Source of the DNA: Advenella incenata
GTDB taxonomy: Bacteria; Pseudomonadota; Gammaproteobacteria; Burkholderiales; Burkholderiaceae_B
DNA: 64,000 nucleotides
Direction of reading: 5' to 3'
Assembly: GCF_004217095.1 (NCBI RefSeq)
Contig: NZ_SHKO01000001.1
Location: 1,364,001 to 1,428,000, forward strand
The notes under the pieces were generated by a model. The model searched no databases. It was not told where the DNA came from and saw nothing but the letters and a program-made list of their open reading frames with translations. Every line of letters starts with the position of its first letter. Position 1 is the stretch's first letter. The position numbers and the translations under genes are program-made. This document shows, one piece after another, positions 8,496-16,489 of the stretch.

Positions 8496-9500
8496 ATGTT
8501 CATGACCAGATTTCATCGCAGGGCAGCCAGTGTGGCGACCTGTCTGCTGCTTGGCAGCCCGTTGACGCTCGCACCGTTTGCTGGCGCTCATGCCGAAACG
8601 TATCCCGATCAGCCGATCCGGCTGATCATTCCATATCCGCCGGGTGGCGCGACCGATGTGATCGGGCGCATTGTGGGGAAAAATCTGGGTGACCAGATCG
8701 GCGGTCAGGTGGTGATTGAAAACCGAGGTGGCGCCGGCGGCAATATCGGCGCGGCCGAAGTTGCCAAAGCCCGACCGGATGGCTATACCCTGCTAATGGG
8801 GGCACTCACCTCGCATTCTGTGATGTCCATACTGGAAAAAGGCAAGTTGACCTATGATCTGCAAAAAGATCTGACCCCTGTTGGTGTAGTGGGTTCGGTG
8901 CCGCTGGTTGCGGTGGCCAATCCGTCCTTGAAGGTATCGACTTTGCCCGAGCTGGCAGAGAACGCCAAAAAGAACCCCGGCAAGCTCAATTTTGCGTCCT
9001 CCGGAGCCGGTGCGCCGCAACGCATGGCCATGGAATTGTTCAAGCAGATCGCAGGCGTCAATATTGTGCACGTCGCCTATCGCGGCAGCGGTCCGGCCAT
9101 GACTGACCTGGTTGGCGGGCAGGTTGAGGTCATGACTGAAACTGTACCGGCAGCCATCAGCTTTATCAAATCGGGACAGCTGCGGCCACTGGCTGTGCTG
9201 ACGCCCGAGCGCATATCCATGTTGCCTGATATTCCCACCGCCAAGGAACAAGGTTATGACAATTACAATGTAAGCTCCCTGTTTGGCGTCATGGCGCCGG
9301 CCGGTACGCCCAAGGCGGTCCTGGATAAGGTGAACGCAGCACTGACTACGGCACTGGCCAAGGATGAAGTCAAGAAACAATTACTGGAGCAAGGGGTGTA
9401 TGCCGATCCCCTGAGTATCCACGCTTCGGCAGAGCGCCTGAAGGCAGAAATTGCCCTGTGGGACAAAGTTATCAAAGACGGCAATATCACCACCCGCTAA
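8496..9500 (+). CDS. Bug-family (tripartite tricarboxylate transporter type) periplasmic solute-binding protein
   Basis: 334 aa. A signal peptide (about residues 1-33) precedes the hallmark YPDQPIRLIIPYPPGGATD, the start of every Bug/TctC protein, and NRGGAGGNIGAAEVAKARPD follows as in the family. GGGAGA precedes the ATG. Bug proteins bind small carboxylates or related molecules in the periplasm and are hugely expanded in Bordetella and relatives, mostly as orphans without TctAB permease genes, as here. The IlvD/Edd dehydratase 21 bases downstream suggests that the ligand is a sugar acid, which is inference. Confidence 0.9.
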   Translation: MFMTRFHRRAASVATCLLLGSPLTLAPFAGAHAETYPDQPIRLIIPYPPGGATDVIGRIVGKNLGDQIGGQVVIENRGGAGGNIGAAEVAKARPDGYTLLMGALTSHSVMSILEKGKLTYDLQKDLTPVGVVGSVPLVAVANPSLKVSTLPELAENAKKNPGKLNFASSGAGAPQRMAMELFKQIAGVNIVHVAYRGSGPAMTDLVGGQVEVMTETVPAAISFIKSGQLRPLAVLTPERISMLPDIPTAKEQGYDNYNVSSLFGVMAPAGTPKAVLDKVNAALTTALAKDEVKKQLLEQGVYADPLSIHASAERLKAEIALWDKVIKDGNITTR

Positions 9501-9521
9501 TCACACTTGAGGTAAAGCAAC

Positions 9522-11267
9522 ATGTCCAGACGCAACCAGTCGGATGACCAACCCGAAGCAACAGGATTGAAAAAAGGCCTGACCAGTTACGGCGACAATG
9601 GTTTTTCTCTGTTCCTGAGAAAAGCGTTTATCAAGGGCGCCGGGTACTCGGATTCGGCGCTGACCCGTCCGGTTGTAGGCATTGCCAACACCGGCAGCGC
9701 CTACAACCCCTGCCATGGCAATATGCCCCAACTGCTCGAAGCGGTCAAACGGGGCATCATGCTGGCCGGTGGCTTGCCGCTGGACTTTCCCACGATCTCC
9801 ATTCATGAGAGCTTTTCATATCCGACCAGCATGTACCTGCGCAATCTCATGTCGATGGACACCGAAGAGATGATTCGGGCCCAGCCGATGGACGCGATTG
9901 TCCTGATTGGCGGATGTGATAAGACAGTACCGGCCCAGTTGATGGGCGCTGCCTCTGCAGGCATTCCTGCGATTGAGCTGGTCACCGGTTCCATGCTCAC
10001 CGGTTCGCACCGTTCCGAAAGAGTGGGCGCCTGTACTGACTGCCGCCGCTACTGGGGTAAATATCGAGCACAGGAGATTGACGACCAGGAAATTGCAGAT
10101 GTGAATAACCAACTGGTGGCCAGCGTGGGCACCTGTTCGGTCATGGGGACCGCCAGCACCATGGCGTGTTTGAGCGAGGCGCTGGGCATGAGTCTGCCAG
10201 GCGGAGCGAGTCCGCCGGCGGTGACGGCAGATCGCATGCGCATTGCCGAGCTGACCGGGGCACAGGCCGTTCAGATGGCGCACGATAAGCTGACGATCGA
10301 TAAAATCCTGACGCCCGATGCTTTTGAAAATGCCATGCGGGTGTTGTTGGCCATCGGGGGCTCCACCAACGGCATTGTGCATCTGGCCGCCATTGCAGGA
10401 CGGGTTGGCCTGGATATCGACCTGCAGGCGCTGGATCGCATGGGCAAAGATACGCCGGTGCTGCTCGATCTGAAGCCCTCGGGCCAGCACTATATGGAAG
10501 ATTTTCACAAGGCCGGGGGCATGGCGACGCTGCTGCGTGAACTCAAGCCCCTGCTCAAGCTTGATGCCCTGACTGTCACCGGGCGCACCCTGGGTGAAGA
10601 AATTGAACGCGCCGGTCCCGGGTTTGCGCAGACAGTGGTAAAAAGCGCCGCCGATCCGATTTATCCGCAAGGCGGGATTGCGGTTTTGCAAGGCAATCTC
10701 GCCCCGGGCGGTGCCATTATCAAGCAGTCTTCGGCTGATGCCGGTTTGATGGAACACGAAGGGCGAGCGGTGGTGTTCGAAGACGCGGCGGATCTGGCGT
10801 TGCGCATTGATTCGGACGAACTGGATGTGACGGCCGATGATATTCTGGTACTTAAAAACATCGGCCCGAAGGGCGCACCGGGCATGCCAGAGGCCGGTTA
10901 CATTCCCATTCCCCGCAAACTGGCGATCCAGGGGGTCAAGGATATTGTGCGCATCTCCGACGGGCGCATGAGTGGCACCGCCTTCGGTACGATCGTGTTG
11001 CATGTCACACCGGAGTCAGCGATAGGCGGACCGCTGGCCTATGTACAAAATGGCGACAGAATCCGCCTGAGCGTGAGCCGGCGCGAGATCTCCCTGCTGG
11101 TATCCGAGCAGGAGCTGGCATTGCGTCGCGAGCGTACGCCGGTGGTCGTGCCAAGCGCCGAGCGCGGGTATAAAAAGCTGTTTCTGGATACGGTAACGCA
11201 GGCAGACAAAGGTGTGGATTTCGATTTTCTGCGGGCCCCCCAGACCAAAGGCACCGTGCCGCGCTAA
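9522..11267 (+). CDS. IlvD/Edd family dehydratase, probably a sugar-acid (arabinonate-type) dehydratase
   Basis: 581 aa. The three Fe-S ligand cysteines are C64 (NPCHGNM), C132 (GGCDKT) and C205 (GTCSVMG). Their spacing equals that described for the [2Fe-2S] L-arabinonate dehydratases (59/127/200), offset by five. A serine in ISDGRMSGTAFG sits in the usual active-site segment near the C-terminus. Reaction: Mg2+-assisted dehydration of an aldonic acid to a 2-keto-3-deoxy acid. The housekeeping branched-chain IlvD is less likely because the gene is coupled to a Bug solute-binding gene and faces a convergent LysR gene, a catabolic arrangement. Confidence 0.85.
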   Translation: MSRRNQSDDQPEATGLKKGLTSYGDNGFSLFLRKAFIKGAGYSDSALTRPVVGIANTGSAYNPCHGNMPQLLEAVKRGIMLAGGLPLDFPTISIHESFSYPTSMYLRNLMSMDTEEMIRAQPMDAIVLIGGCDKTVPAQLMGAASAGIPAIELVTGSMLTGSHRSERVGACTDCRRYWGKYRAQEIDDQEIADVNNQLVASVGTCSVMGTASTMACLSEALGMSLPGGASPPAVTADRMRIAELTGAQAVQMAHDKLTIDKILTPDAFENAMRVLLAIGGSTNGIVHLAAIAGRVGLDIDLQALDRMGKDTPVLLDLKPSGQHYMEDFHKAGGMATLLRELKPLLKLDALTVTGRTLGEEIERAGPGFAQTVVKSAADPIYPQGGIAVLQGNLAPGGAIIKQSSADAGLMEHEGRAVVFEDAADLALRIDSDELDVTADDILVLKNIGPKGAPGMPEAGYIPIPRKLAIQGVKDIVRISDGRMSGTAFGTIVLHVTPESAIGGPLAYVQNGDRIRLSVSRREISLLVSEQELALRRERTPVVVPSAERGYKKLFLDTVTQADKGVDFDFLRAPQTKGTVPR

Positions 11268-11393
11268 TTTTACGGCGCGGGCAGGTCCAGGCTGCGGCGT
11301 TGCGCCGACAGCCTGGCGCCGCAGCAAATGGATTCGCAATCCTGCAGCATGCGGCATAGCGTCATCTTTTTTTTGGGCCAGGGGTGGCGAGCA

Positions 11394-12269
11394 TCAGTTG
11401 CCCACACCAAATACCGCCCGGGCCTGTTCATGGAGACAGGCGGCCAGCCTGGCATGGTGCCCGTGCTGGTTCCACACCAGCCCGTTGCGCCGGACCAGCG
11501 TTCTGCCCGGCAGCTTGATCTGTACAATATCCAGCGATTGCCACATGGCCGACCAGTCGGGCACCAACGAGACCCCCAGCCCTTCGTGCACCATGACGGC
11601 AATCGAGGACAGACTGTTGATCTCCAGGCGCTGCCTGGGGTGCAGGTCGTGGTCGCGCAGGTAGCGATCGGCAAGCTGTCCGCCGTAAACGCTGCGATCG
11701 TAGCGAAGAAAGGGTTCGCTGGCCAGGACATCATGGGGGTTGCGCCCCAGCATATGCGTAGGGGCAATCACCACCAGGGGCTCTTCCATGAACTTTTGCC
11801 AGATGCAATGCTTTGCCACGGCAAACTGCGGTTCGACCACGATGGCCGCATCCAGCTCCCCGGCCGCGACCTTGCGACACAGCTCGATGGAGGCGCCCGG
11901 TGTCACAAAAACGGACGCCTCGGGATAAATGTCATAGAGACGCTTTAGAATGGGCGGAAGGATATTGGTCATAGCAGAGACAAAGCAACCCAGGCGCAGT
12001 TCGCCCTGATTGTTTCTGTCCATCGCCATGGCGCGCATATCCCTGATCTGCCTGACGACCGAACGTGTACTTTCGATAATCCGCATGCCGCTTGCCGTAG
12101 GCTTGACCGATCGACCAGAGCGGCGCACCAGTTCCACGCCCATGTCATCTTCCAGCGCCTTGATGCGCGCAGCGACCGCCGCCGAGGTCAGATCAAGACG
12201 TCGGCCGGCTTCGGCAAACGAGCCGGCTTCGACAACGGTAATAAAACTCTGCAGGTAATTGATGTCCAT
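11394..12269 (-). CDS. LysR family transcriptional regulator
   Basis: 291 aa from the ATG at 12269, which begins MDINYLQSFITVVEAGSF directly before the winged helix-turn-helix (FAEAGRRLDLTSAAVAARIKA). An ATG at 12284 adds five residues and is also possible. The frame extends to 12500, but those extra residues do not look like protein. The C-terminal two-thirds is the substrate-binding LysR domain (RLGCFVSAMTNILPPILKRL). It is convergent with the dehydratase gene and probably controls the Bug-dehydratase unit. This is a positional guess, since the regulator is not divergent from its presumed target. Confidence 0.85.
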   Translation of the reverse strand: MDINYLQSFITVVEAGSFAEAGRRLDLTSAAVAARIKALEDDMGVELVRRSGRSVKPTASGMRIIESTRSVVRQIRDMRAMAMDRNNQGELRLGCFVSAMTNILPPILKRLYDIYPEASVFVTPGASIELCRKVAAGELDAAIVVEPQFAVAKHCIWQKFMEEPLVVIAPTHMLGRNPHDVLASEPFLRYDRSVYGGQLADRYLRDHDLHPRQRLEINSLSSIAVMVHEGLGVSLVPDWSAMWQSLDIVQIKLPGRTLVRRNGLVWNQHGHHARLAACLHEQARAVFGVGN

Positions 12270-12393
12270 TATTTTCCATGCCATATCAGGTTCGTGGACG
12301 ATTGATGATAAAGCTGGCTGTGCATTCAATCTCCTTATTATGTAAGCCGGCGCAACGCTAAGGCTGCACACGGGCCGGCCACGGTGGCCTTGT

Positions 12394-13566
12394 TCAGTTG
12401 CGATCAGCGTTGTGATCAGGCATGGCTGCCGGCCATGGATATTCCAACTGCATCGCCACCACGCTGGCAGTTGGCAAGCCATAGCGCCTGCCGATTGCAT
12501 TGAGCGTGCCGGTCAGCGCGGCGGCCGGATGTGCCATGTCAACCACTGGGACGGCAGTGCCGTTGTCCGACGTTGTCGCGGCGCGGTCGGCAATGATCTG
12601 CATGCCATTGCGCGTGACGATCGTGTCGTGATCGGGCGTGAACGTGGTTACGCGCGAGCGATAGGTACGTGACCAGGCATCCGCCACCAGTGCCAGCGAT
12701 ACTTCGTCTATACCCGTGTGCAACGGCAGAGCCAACTGTTCCTTGCGCCAGAACGCCAACGTGTTTTCAATGACAGTAAAGGCAAAGGGGCGGGTAAAAC
12801 GGAACGATTGGCTGTCATGGGCTGCACTCCATTGCGTCACGCCCAGATCCTGGCCAACGTGCTGTGCAATTTCGCGGCCGGCGATGGCTTCGATCAGCAT
12901 GAGCATCGTCGGCATAGACGCCGTGATGCCGGTTGTGGTGACAACGCCATTATCCACCACCCATCGACGGTTTGCCACATAATCAATATCGGGATGCTTC
13001 TCCAGCAGCGAGTTCAGATAATACCAATGGGTTGTGGCGCGCCTGCCATCCAGCAATCCGGCTTCGGCTACCACCTTTGCGCCGGCACAGATGCCGATAA
13101 TGATCGCGCCTTTGGCTTTCTGATGACGCAGCCAGGCAATGACGGCGGGGTCATCGTCACGGCTCATCGCAGGTACAATCACATAGTCTGCGCCTGTGGG
13201 GTAGCGACGATCAAACTGCTCAGCGGTGGCATCGGCCCGAACTGTTAGTGCCGGATATAACCGGATCGGTGCGTCTTCCATGGACAGCGCCATGACGTCG
13301 GCGATGCCGGCACGTTTGAGAATGCCGTAGGGCAACAGATAGTCTGTGGTTTCGGTGGCCTCGTTAATACCGATAACGGCAATCAGAGGGCGCTGGCGTT
13401 TTGGCGGAGCAAGGGTTGCCATTGCCGTTTCGTACTCGTGCGAATCAAGTCCGGGCAACGGGGGATGGTTGCCTGGCAGGGGAAGGGTCAGCAGCCAGAT
13501 TGCCCCTGCCGCTATCGAAAAGGCGACAATGCCAATCACAATCAGCATAAAAATACGAAGTTTCAT
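12394..13566 (-). CDS. Membrane-anchored DJ-1/PfpI (class I glutamine amidotransferase-like) protein
   Basis: 390 aa. The start at 13566 has AGAGG upstream; the frame reaches 13680 without a signal-like N-terminus. Residues 1-28 form one TM anchor (MLIVIGIVAFSIAAGAIWLL). Residues of about 55-265 form a DJ-1/PfpI domain with the nucleophile elbow GICAGAKVVAEAGLLDGR; its Cys is the reactive residue. The last 100 residues resemble the beginning of a second similar domain (DEVSLALVADAWSRTYRSRV) but lack an elbow. Such domains occur in AraC-type GATase regulators, but no HTH is present here. The active domain probably faces the periplasm. Function unknown. Confidence 0.75.
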   Translation of the reverse strand: MKLRIFMLIVIGIVAFSIAAGAIWLLTLPLPGNHPPLPGLDSHEYETAMATLAPPKRQRPLIAVIGINEATETTDYLLPYGILKRAGIADVMALSMEDAPIRLYPALTVRADATAEQFDRRYPTGADYVIVPAMSRDDDPAVIAWLRHQKAKGAIIIGICAGAKVVAEAGLLDGRRATTHWYYLNSLLEKHPDIDYVANRRWVVDNGVVTTTGITASMPTMLMLIEAIAGREIAQHVGQDLGVTQWSAAHDSQSFRFTRPFAFTVIENTLAFWRKEQLALPLHTGIDEVSLALVADAWSRTYRSRVTTFTPDHDTIVTRNGMQIIADRAATTSDNGTAVPVVDMAHPAAALTGTLNAIGRRYGLPTASVVAMQLEYPWPAAMPDHNADRN

Positions 13567-13789
13567 GGGAGTGACCTCTGCGCTCAGCAACCGTGCTGAC
13601 CAAAATAGAAATCGACTATCGGGCTTGGCATCAACGCGGGCGGACAGCGAGTCTGCATAAAGAGACGGGTTGATGTTCACTATTATTTATTATTCAATTG
13701 TGTTTTAACATGAATGCATACAACCGTTATGCATAGCTGCGATAAACTGGGCAGATTGCTTTTTTAGCGTTAACCAACGGAGATACGGT

Positions 13790-14722
13790 ATGAAGATCGG
13801 TCTGATCGGTGCGGGTGCGGTAGGTCGTGCCTGTTTGATGTCCCTGGTGTATGCAGGGGGCGCGCGCGAAATTGTTCTGGTCAATCGCAATCATAAACGG
13901 GCCCAGGGCATGGTGGCCGACATCCAGTACGGAACGACATTATTGCCGGCGGTTCAGGTGCGGGCGGGTCACTATGAAGATCTTGACCAGTGCAAGTTAG
14001 TCATTGTAACCGTGGGTGTGAACGAGAAAACAGGCGGGGCGACGGACCGAAGCGATGATGCTGGCCGCTTGCGGCTGCTGGACGATAATGCAAAAATCTA
14101 TCAGGACATTATCCCGAAAATCAATGCAGCGGCGCCCGGGGCCATCATTCTGGTGGTGACCGATCCGCCGGACCCGCTGGCTGAAGTGGCACGCCAGTAC
14201 AGCAATGCAGCACATGTGATCAGTTCAGGAACGCTGCTCGATTCCCAGCGCATGCGCTTTCACATCGCCCGCCACGCGAGCGTACATCCTGCGTCTGTTG
14301 AAGCCATGGTATTGGGCGAACATGGGACTTCCCAGGTGTTTATTTGGTCCGGTGTGCGTATCGGCGGCGTGCCCTTGGCCCAGGTGCTGGATGTCAATGA
14401 AAAGGATTGCGAAGCATTCCAGAAACAGATCGAAGATGAAGTCCGGTTTGCCAATATCAGCATTATTGAAGGCACCGGCGCCAGTCAACTGGGCATTGGC
14501 ATGGTCACCGCGCATATCACCAGAACGATTCTGAACGACGAGAAACTGGTCGTGCCCATCGGATCTCATATCGCAGCCTTTGAGACGACACTGTCACTCC
14601 CGTCGCTGCTTGGCAAGGAAGGGGTGCTGGAGACCTACATGCCGGCACTCTCGGCAAGGGAAGAAGATGCGCTGGCTGCCAGCGCCAAGGTGATCCGGCA
14701 GGCGTGGGAGGGCGTGGCCTGA
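13790..14722 (+). CDS. Lactate/malate dehydrogenase family protein with altered substrate positions
   Basis: 310 aa. An N-terminal Rossmann motif GLIGAGAVGRA binds NAD. The catalytic dyad is D151-R154 (LDSQRMR) with H178 in GEHGTS, as in L-lactate dehydrogenases. Two departures are visible. The usual NPVD segment is TDPPD, so the substrate-binding Asn is Asp125. The mobile loop after VTVGVNEK carries an insertion of about six residues (GGATDRSDDAG) and has no Gln or Arg at the specificity position; R93 still aligns with Arg109 of LDH. It is probably a 2-hydroxyacid dehydrogenase of unusual specificity. A good site (CGGAG) precedes the ATG. Confidence 0.85.
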   Translation: MKIGLIGAGAVGRACLMSLVYAGGAREIVLVNRNHKRAQGMVADIQYGTTLLPAVQVRAGHYEDLDQCKLVIVTVGVNEKTGGATDRSDDAGRLRLLDDNAKIYQDIIPKINAAAPGAIILVVTDPPDPLAEVARQYSNAAHVISSGTLLDSQRMRFHIARHASVHPASVEAMVLGEHGTSQVFIWSGVRIGGVPLAQVLDVNEKDCEAFQKQIEDEVRFANISIIEGTGASQLGIGMVTAHITRTILNDEKLVVPIGSHIAAFETTLSLPSLLGKEGVLETYMPALSAREEDALAASAKVIRQAWEGVA

Positions 14723-15449
14723 GCAGGCACCCGCAGGCACCATCGCCATGGTTATTTGGCCGGGCCTGCAGGCAGTGATCGTGACAGGTTAAGCGGATCG
14801 TATATCAGTCAGCAGCGCCGGGCCCGTTGGCAGTGGGTATGAAGGGCTCGCGACGACCACCGATCTGCTGCTCGAGGGGGCTGCGCGTTAGCTGCCGCTC
14901 TCAGGTTGCCTGTCCGGCCCGCAAGCCTTGTGGGTGAGTCCCCCGCTGGCTGGCAGTTTTCCCCCAAAAAAAAAGTACAAAAATTTATTCAGATCAAGGC
15001 AGGGTACTCGCCTGGGCGCTATTATTTGCCTGGACCTTTAGTCCGGTGGCAGGCTCAAATCCCATACGCAGCAAGCAGGGCCTGTCGGCGGTGTTAAAGG
15101 TCTTTTTTTCCCCTCTTTTTCCTGTTCTTCTCATTCTTTCTTTCTTTAATTTTTTTCTCATCTGGCGTTCCAGCAATCCGGCTTCCCCGCAAACCGGTGC
15201 AAGGCAACCCGGTACATTGAGCACTTAGGCGCTTTGCATCTGATCAAGCCCGCGCTCTTATTACAATCGGCCTCACTGTTCGCGCGGGCTTGGTATGTTC
15301 TGTCGCATATATGCTTGCCTCTGGGGGGATCTCGCGGGTCAGCAACCGGCAAGGGGCCTTGGGATGAACCTGAGCCTCACAATCGGCTGATGGGCCTAAA
15401 TTTTCTAATTGCTCAATCGGTGTCCGGCCCCCGTTTCATAGGTAATGCT
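14723..15449. other. Long intergenic region with a polypyrimidine tract
   Basis: About 730 bases between convergent genes. Overlapping short frames on both strands have no family resemblance. An almost pure C/T run lies at about 15101-15160, preceded by an A-run near 14965. A tRNA-like T-arm string near 15050 does not fold into a tRNA. No clear terminator hairpin was found for either flanking gene. Confidence 0.4.
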
Positions 15450-15914
15450 TTATTCAAAATCAATCACCGCTTCCTGCGTGTCTTTCAGATACAGCACGTT
15501 TACCGTATTGTTTTTCTGGATCTGCGCCATATGGTAGATTGGAATGACCTGGCTGCAGACAGTCTCAAAGGCGGGCCCGAATGCGGGTGCAATGCGAACA
15601 CCCACGTTCAGCACGAAATGGTTATTGATCCGGGTTCCCGAATCTTGTACCGACAGGATCGTGGCCTGGCCAGGTTCACCCGTCTGGCGGATCCGGCGAT
15701 TATCGCTGGCGCCCGAAGACAGTGACACAAGAATCAATACGACGCCGCTGATCATCATGCACAGCGAGATCACCAGGCAATATATCGAAATCGGGGGCAG
15801 CCATTCTTCTATCGGGTAGAACACATAGGAAAAGATGCCGATAAAGGGAATCCAGGAAAGGGCGAATAATCGCCAACCCCAACTAGCTGCACTTTTTTTG
15901 TTGGACATAAACAT
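15450..15914 (-). CDS. Two-TM membrane protein at the left edge of the T6SS island
   Basis: 154 aa from the ATG at 15914 (a second ATG two codons on is equally possible; no strong ribosome site). Two hydrophobic helices (about residues 18-35 and 44-66) are followed by a soluble beta-rich domain: ATILSVQDSGTRINNHFVLN, then a run ending NVLYLKD. The domain layout resembles DUF3592-like membrane proteins. The protein at 23976-24533 has the same architecture and alignable motifs (VSIQD...IN...VLRLIL and VPVLFLDD), so the two look like divergent paralogues flanking the VgrG genes. Function unknown; immunity or accessory roles are possible. Confidence 0.65.
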   Translation of the reverse strand: MFMSNKKSAASWGWRLFALSWIPFIGIFSYVFYPIEEWLPPISIYCLVISLCMMISGVVLILVSLSSGASDNRRIRQTGEPGQATILSVQDSGTRINNHFVLNVGVRIAPAFGPAFETVCSQVIPIYHMAQIQKNNTVNVLYLKDTQEAVIDFE

Positions 15915-16489
15915 GAGTTCACAGCAATATCTGCATGTGACAATGGTTTCGAGGAATAGGAATGCTTGCGACGACTGAATCATATTACTTCAATCGTATG
16001 ACATAAATAATAACTGCGCATTGCCCTTATATCGTGGGTGACCGTTACCGGATGGACCACGTCATACCCGCGGGTTTTGGTCGGGGCAAATGCCGGCGCA
16101 GCCCAACGCTGCGACAGGCGCCTTGGTCATAGTGAAAAGCGATTGCTGTATTTATGCCTCATTTACGCTATTAAAAAATATTTCAAATGTAAAAATATGT
16201 TCCGCATGCGACATGCCGCACTATTGCCGGCCCGATATACGGTCGTTTGACGCCAGATCCATGCCTGGGACAGACATGACGACTTATTCAGGTAATTATC
16301 CTGACATAAAGCCTGCCTATGATTTGTCGTATCCCGATCAGGTTGATCAATAAGCAACTGAACTATCTGAATATTAACCATTTCGGACAGTGGCCCATTT
16401 GACTGGCAGCCCTGATCACCAGTGAGCAATGCTCATACCCGCAAATTTGCTCCCTATTTCGATCGACCCGAACGCATCCAACGCGAGAG
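15915..16489. other. Upstream region of vgrG, no recognisable gene
   Basis: About 575 bases between the divergent membrane-protein gene and vgrG. Frames at 16038-16250 and 16090-16353 (plus) are short and unlike any family. The sequence is more A/T-rich than its surroundings around 16140-16200, consistent with promoter DNA. Confidence 0.4.

Noticed and set aside
9816-11003. Long open frame of 395 codons on the minus strand
   Set aside because: It lies antisense to the dehydratase gene and has no ribosome site or family-like sequence; it is a by-product of codon bias.
15030-15110. tRNA-like string GGCTCAAATCCC near 15050
   Set aside because: It resembles a T-arm but the flanks do not pair and no D-arm, anticodon arm or acceptor stem is found.
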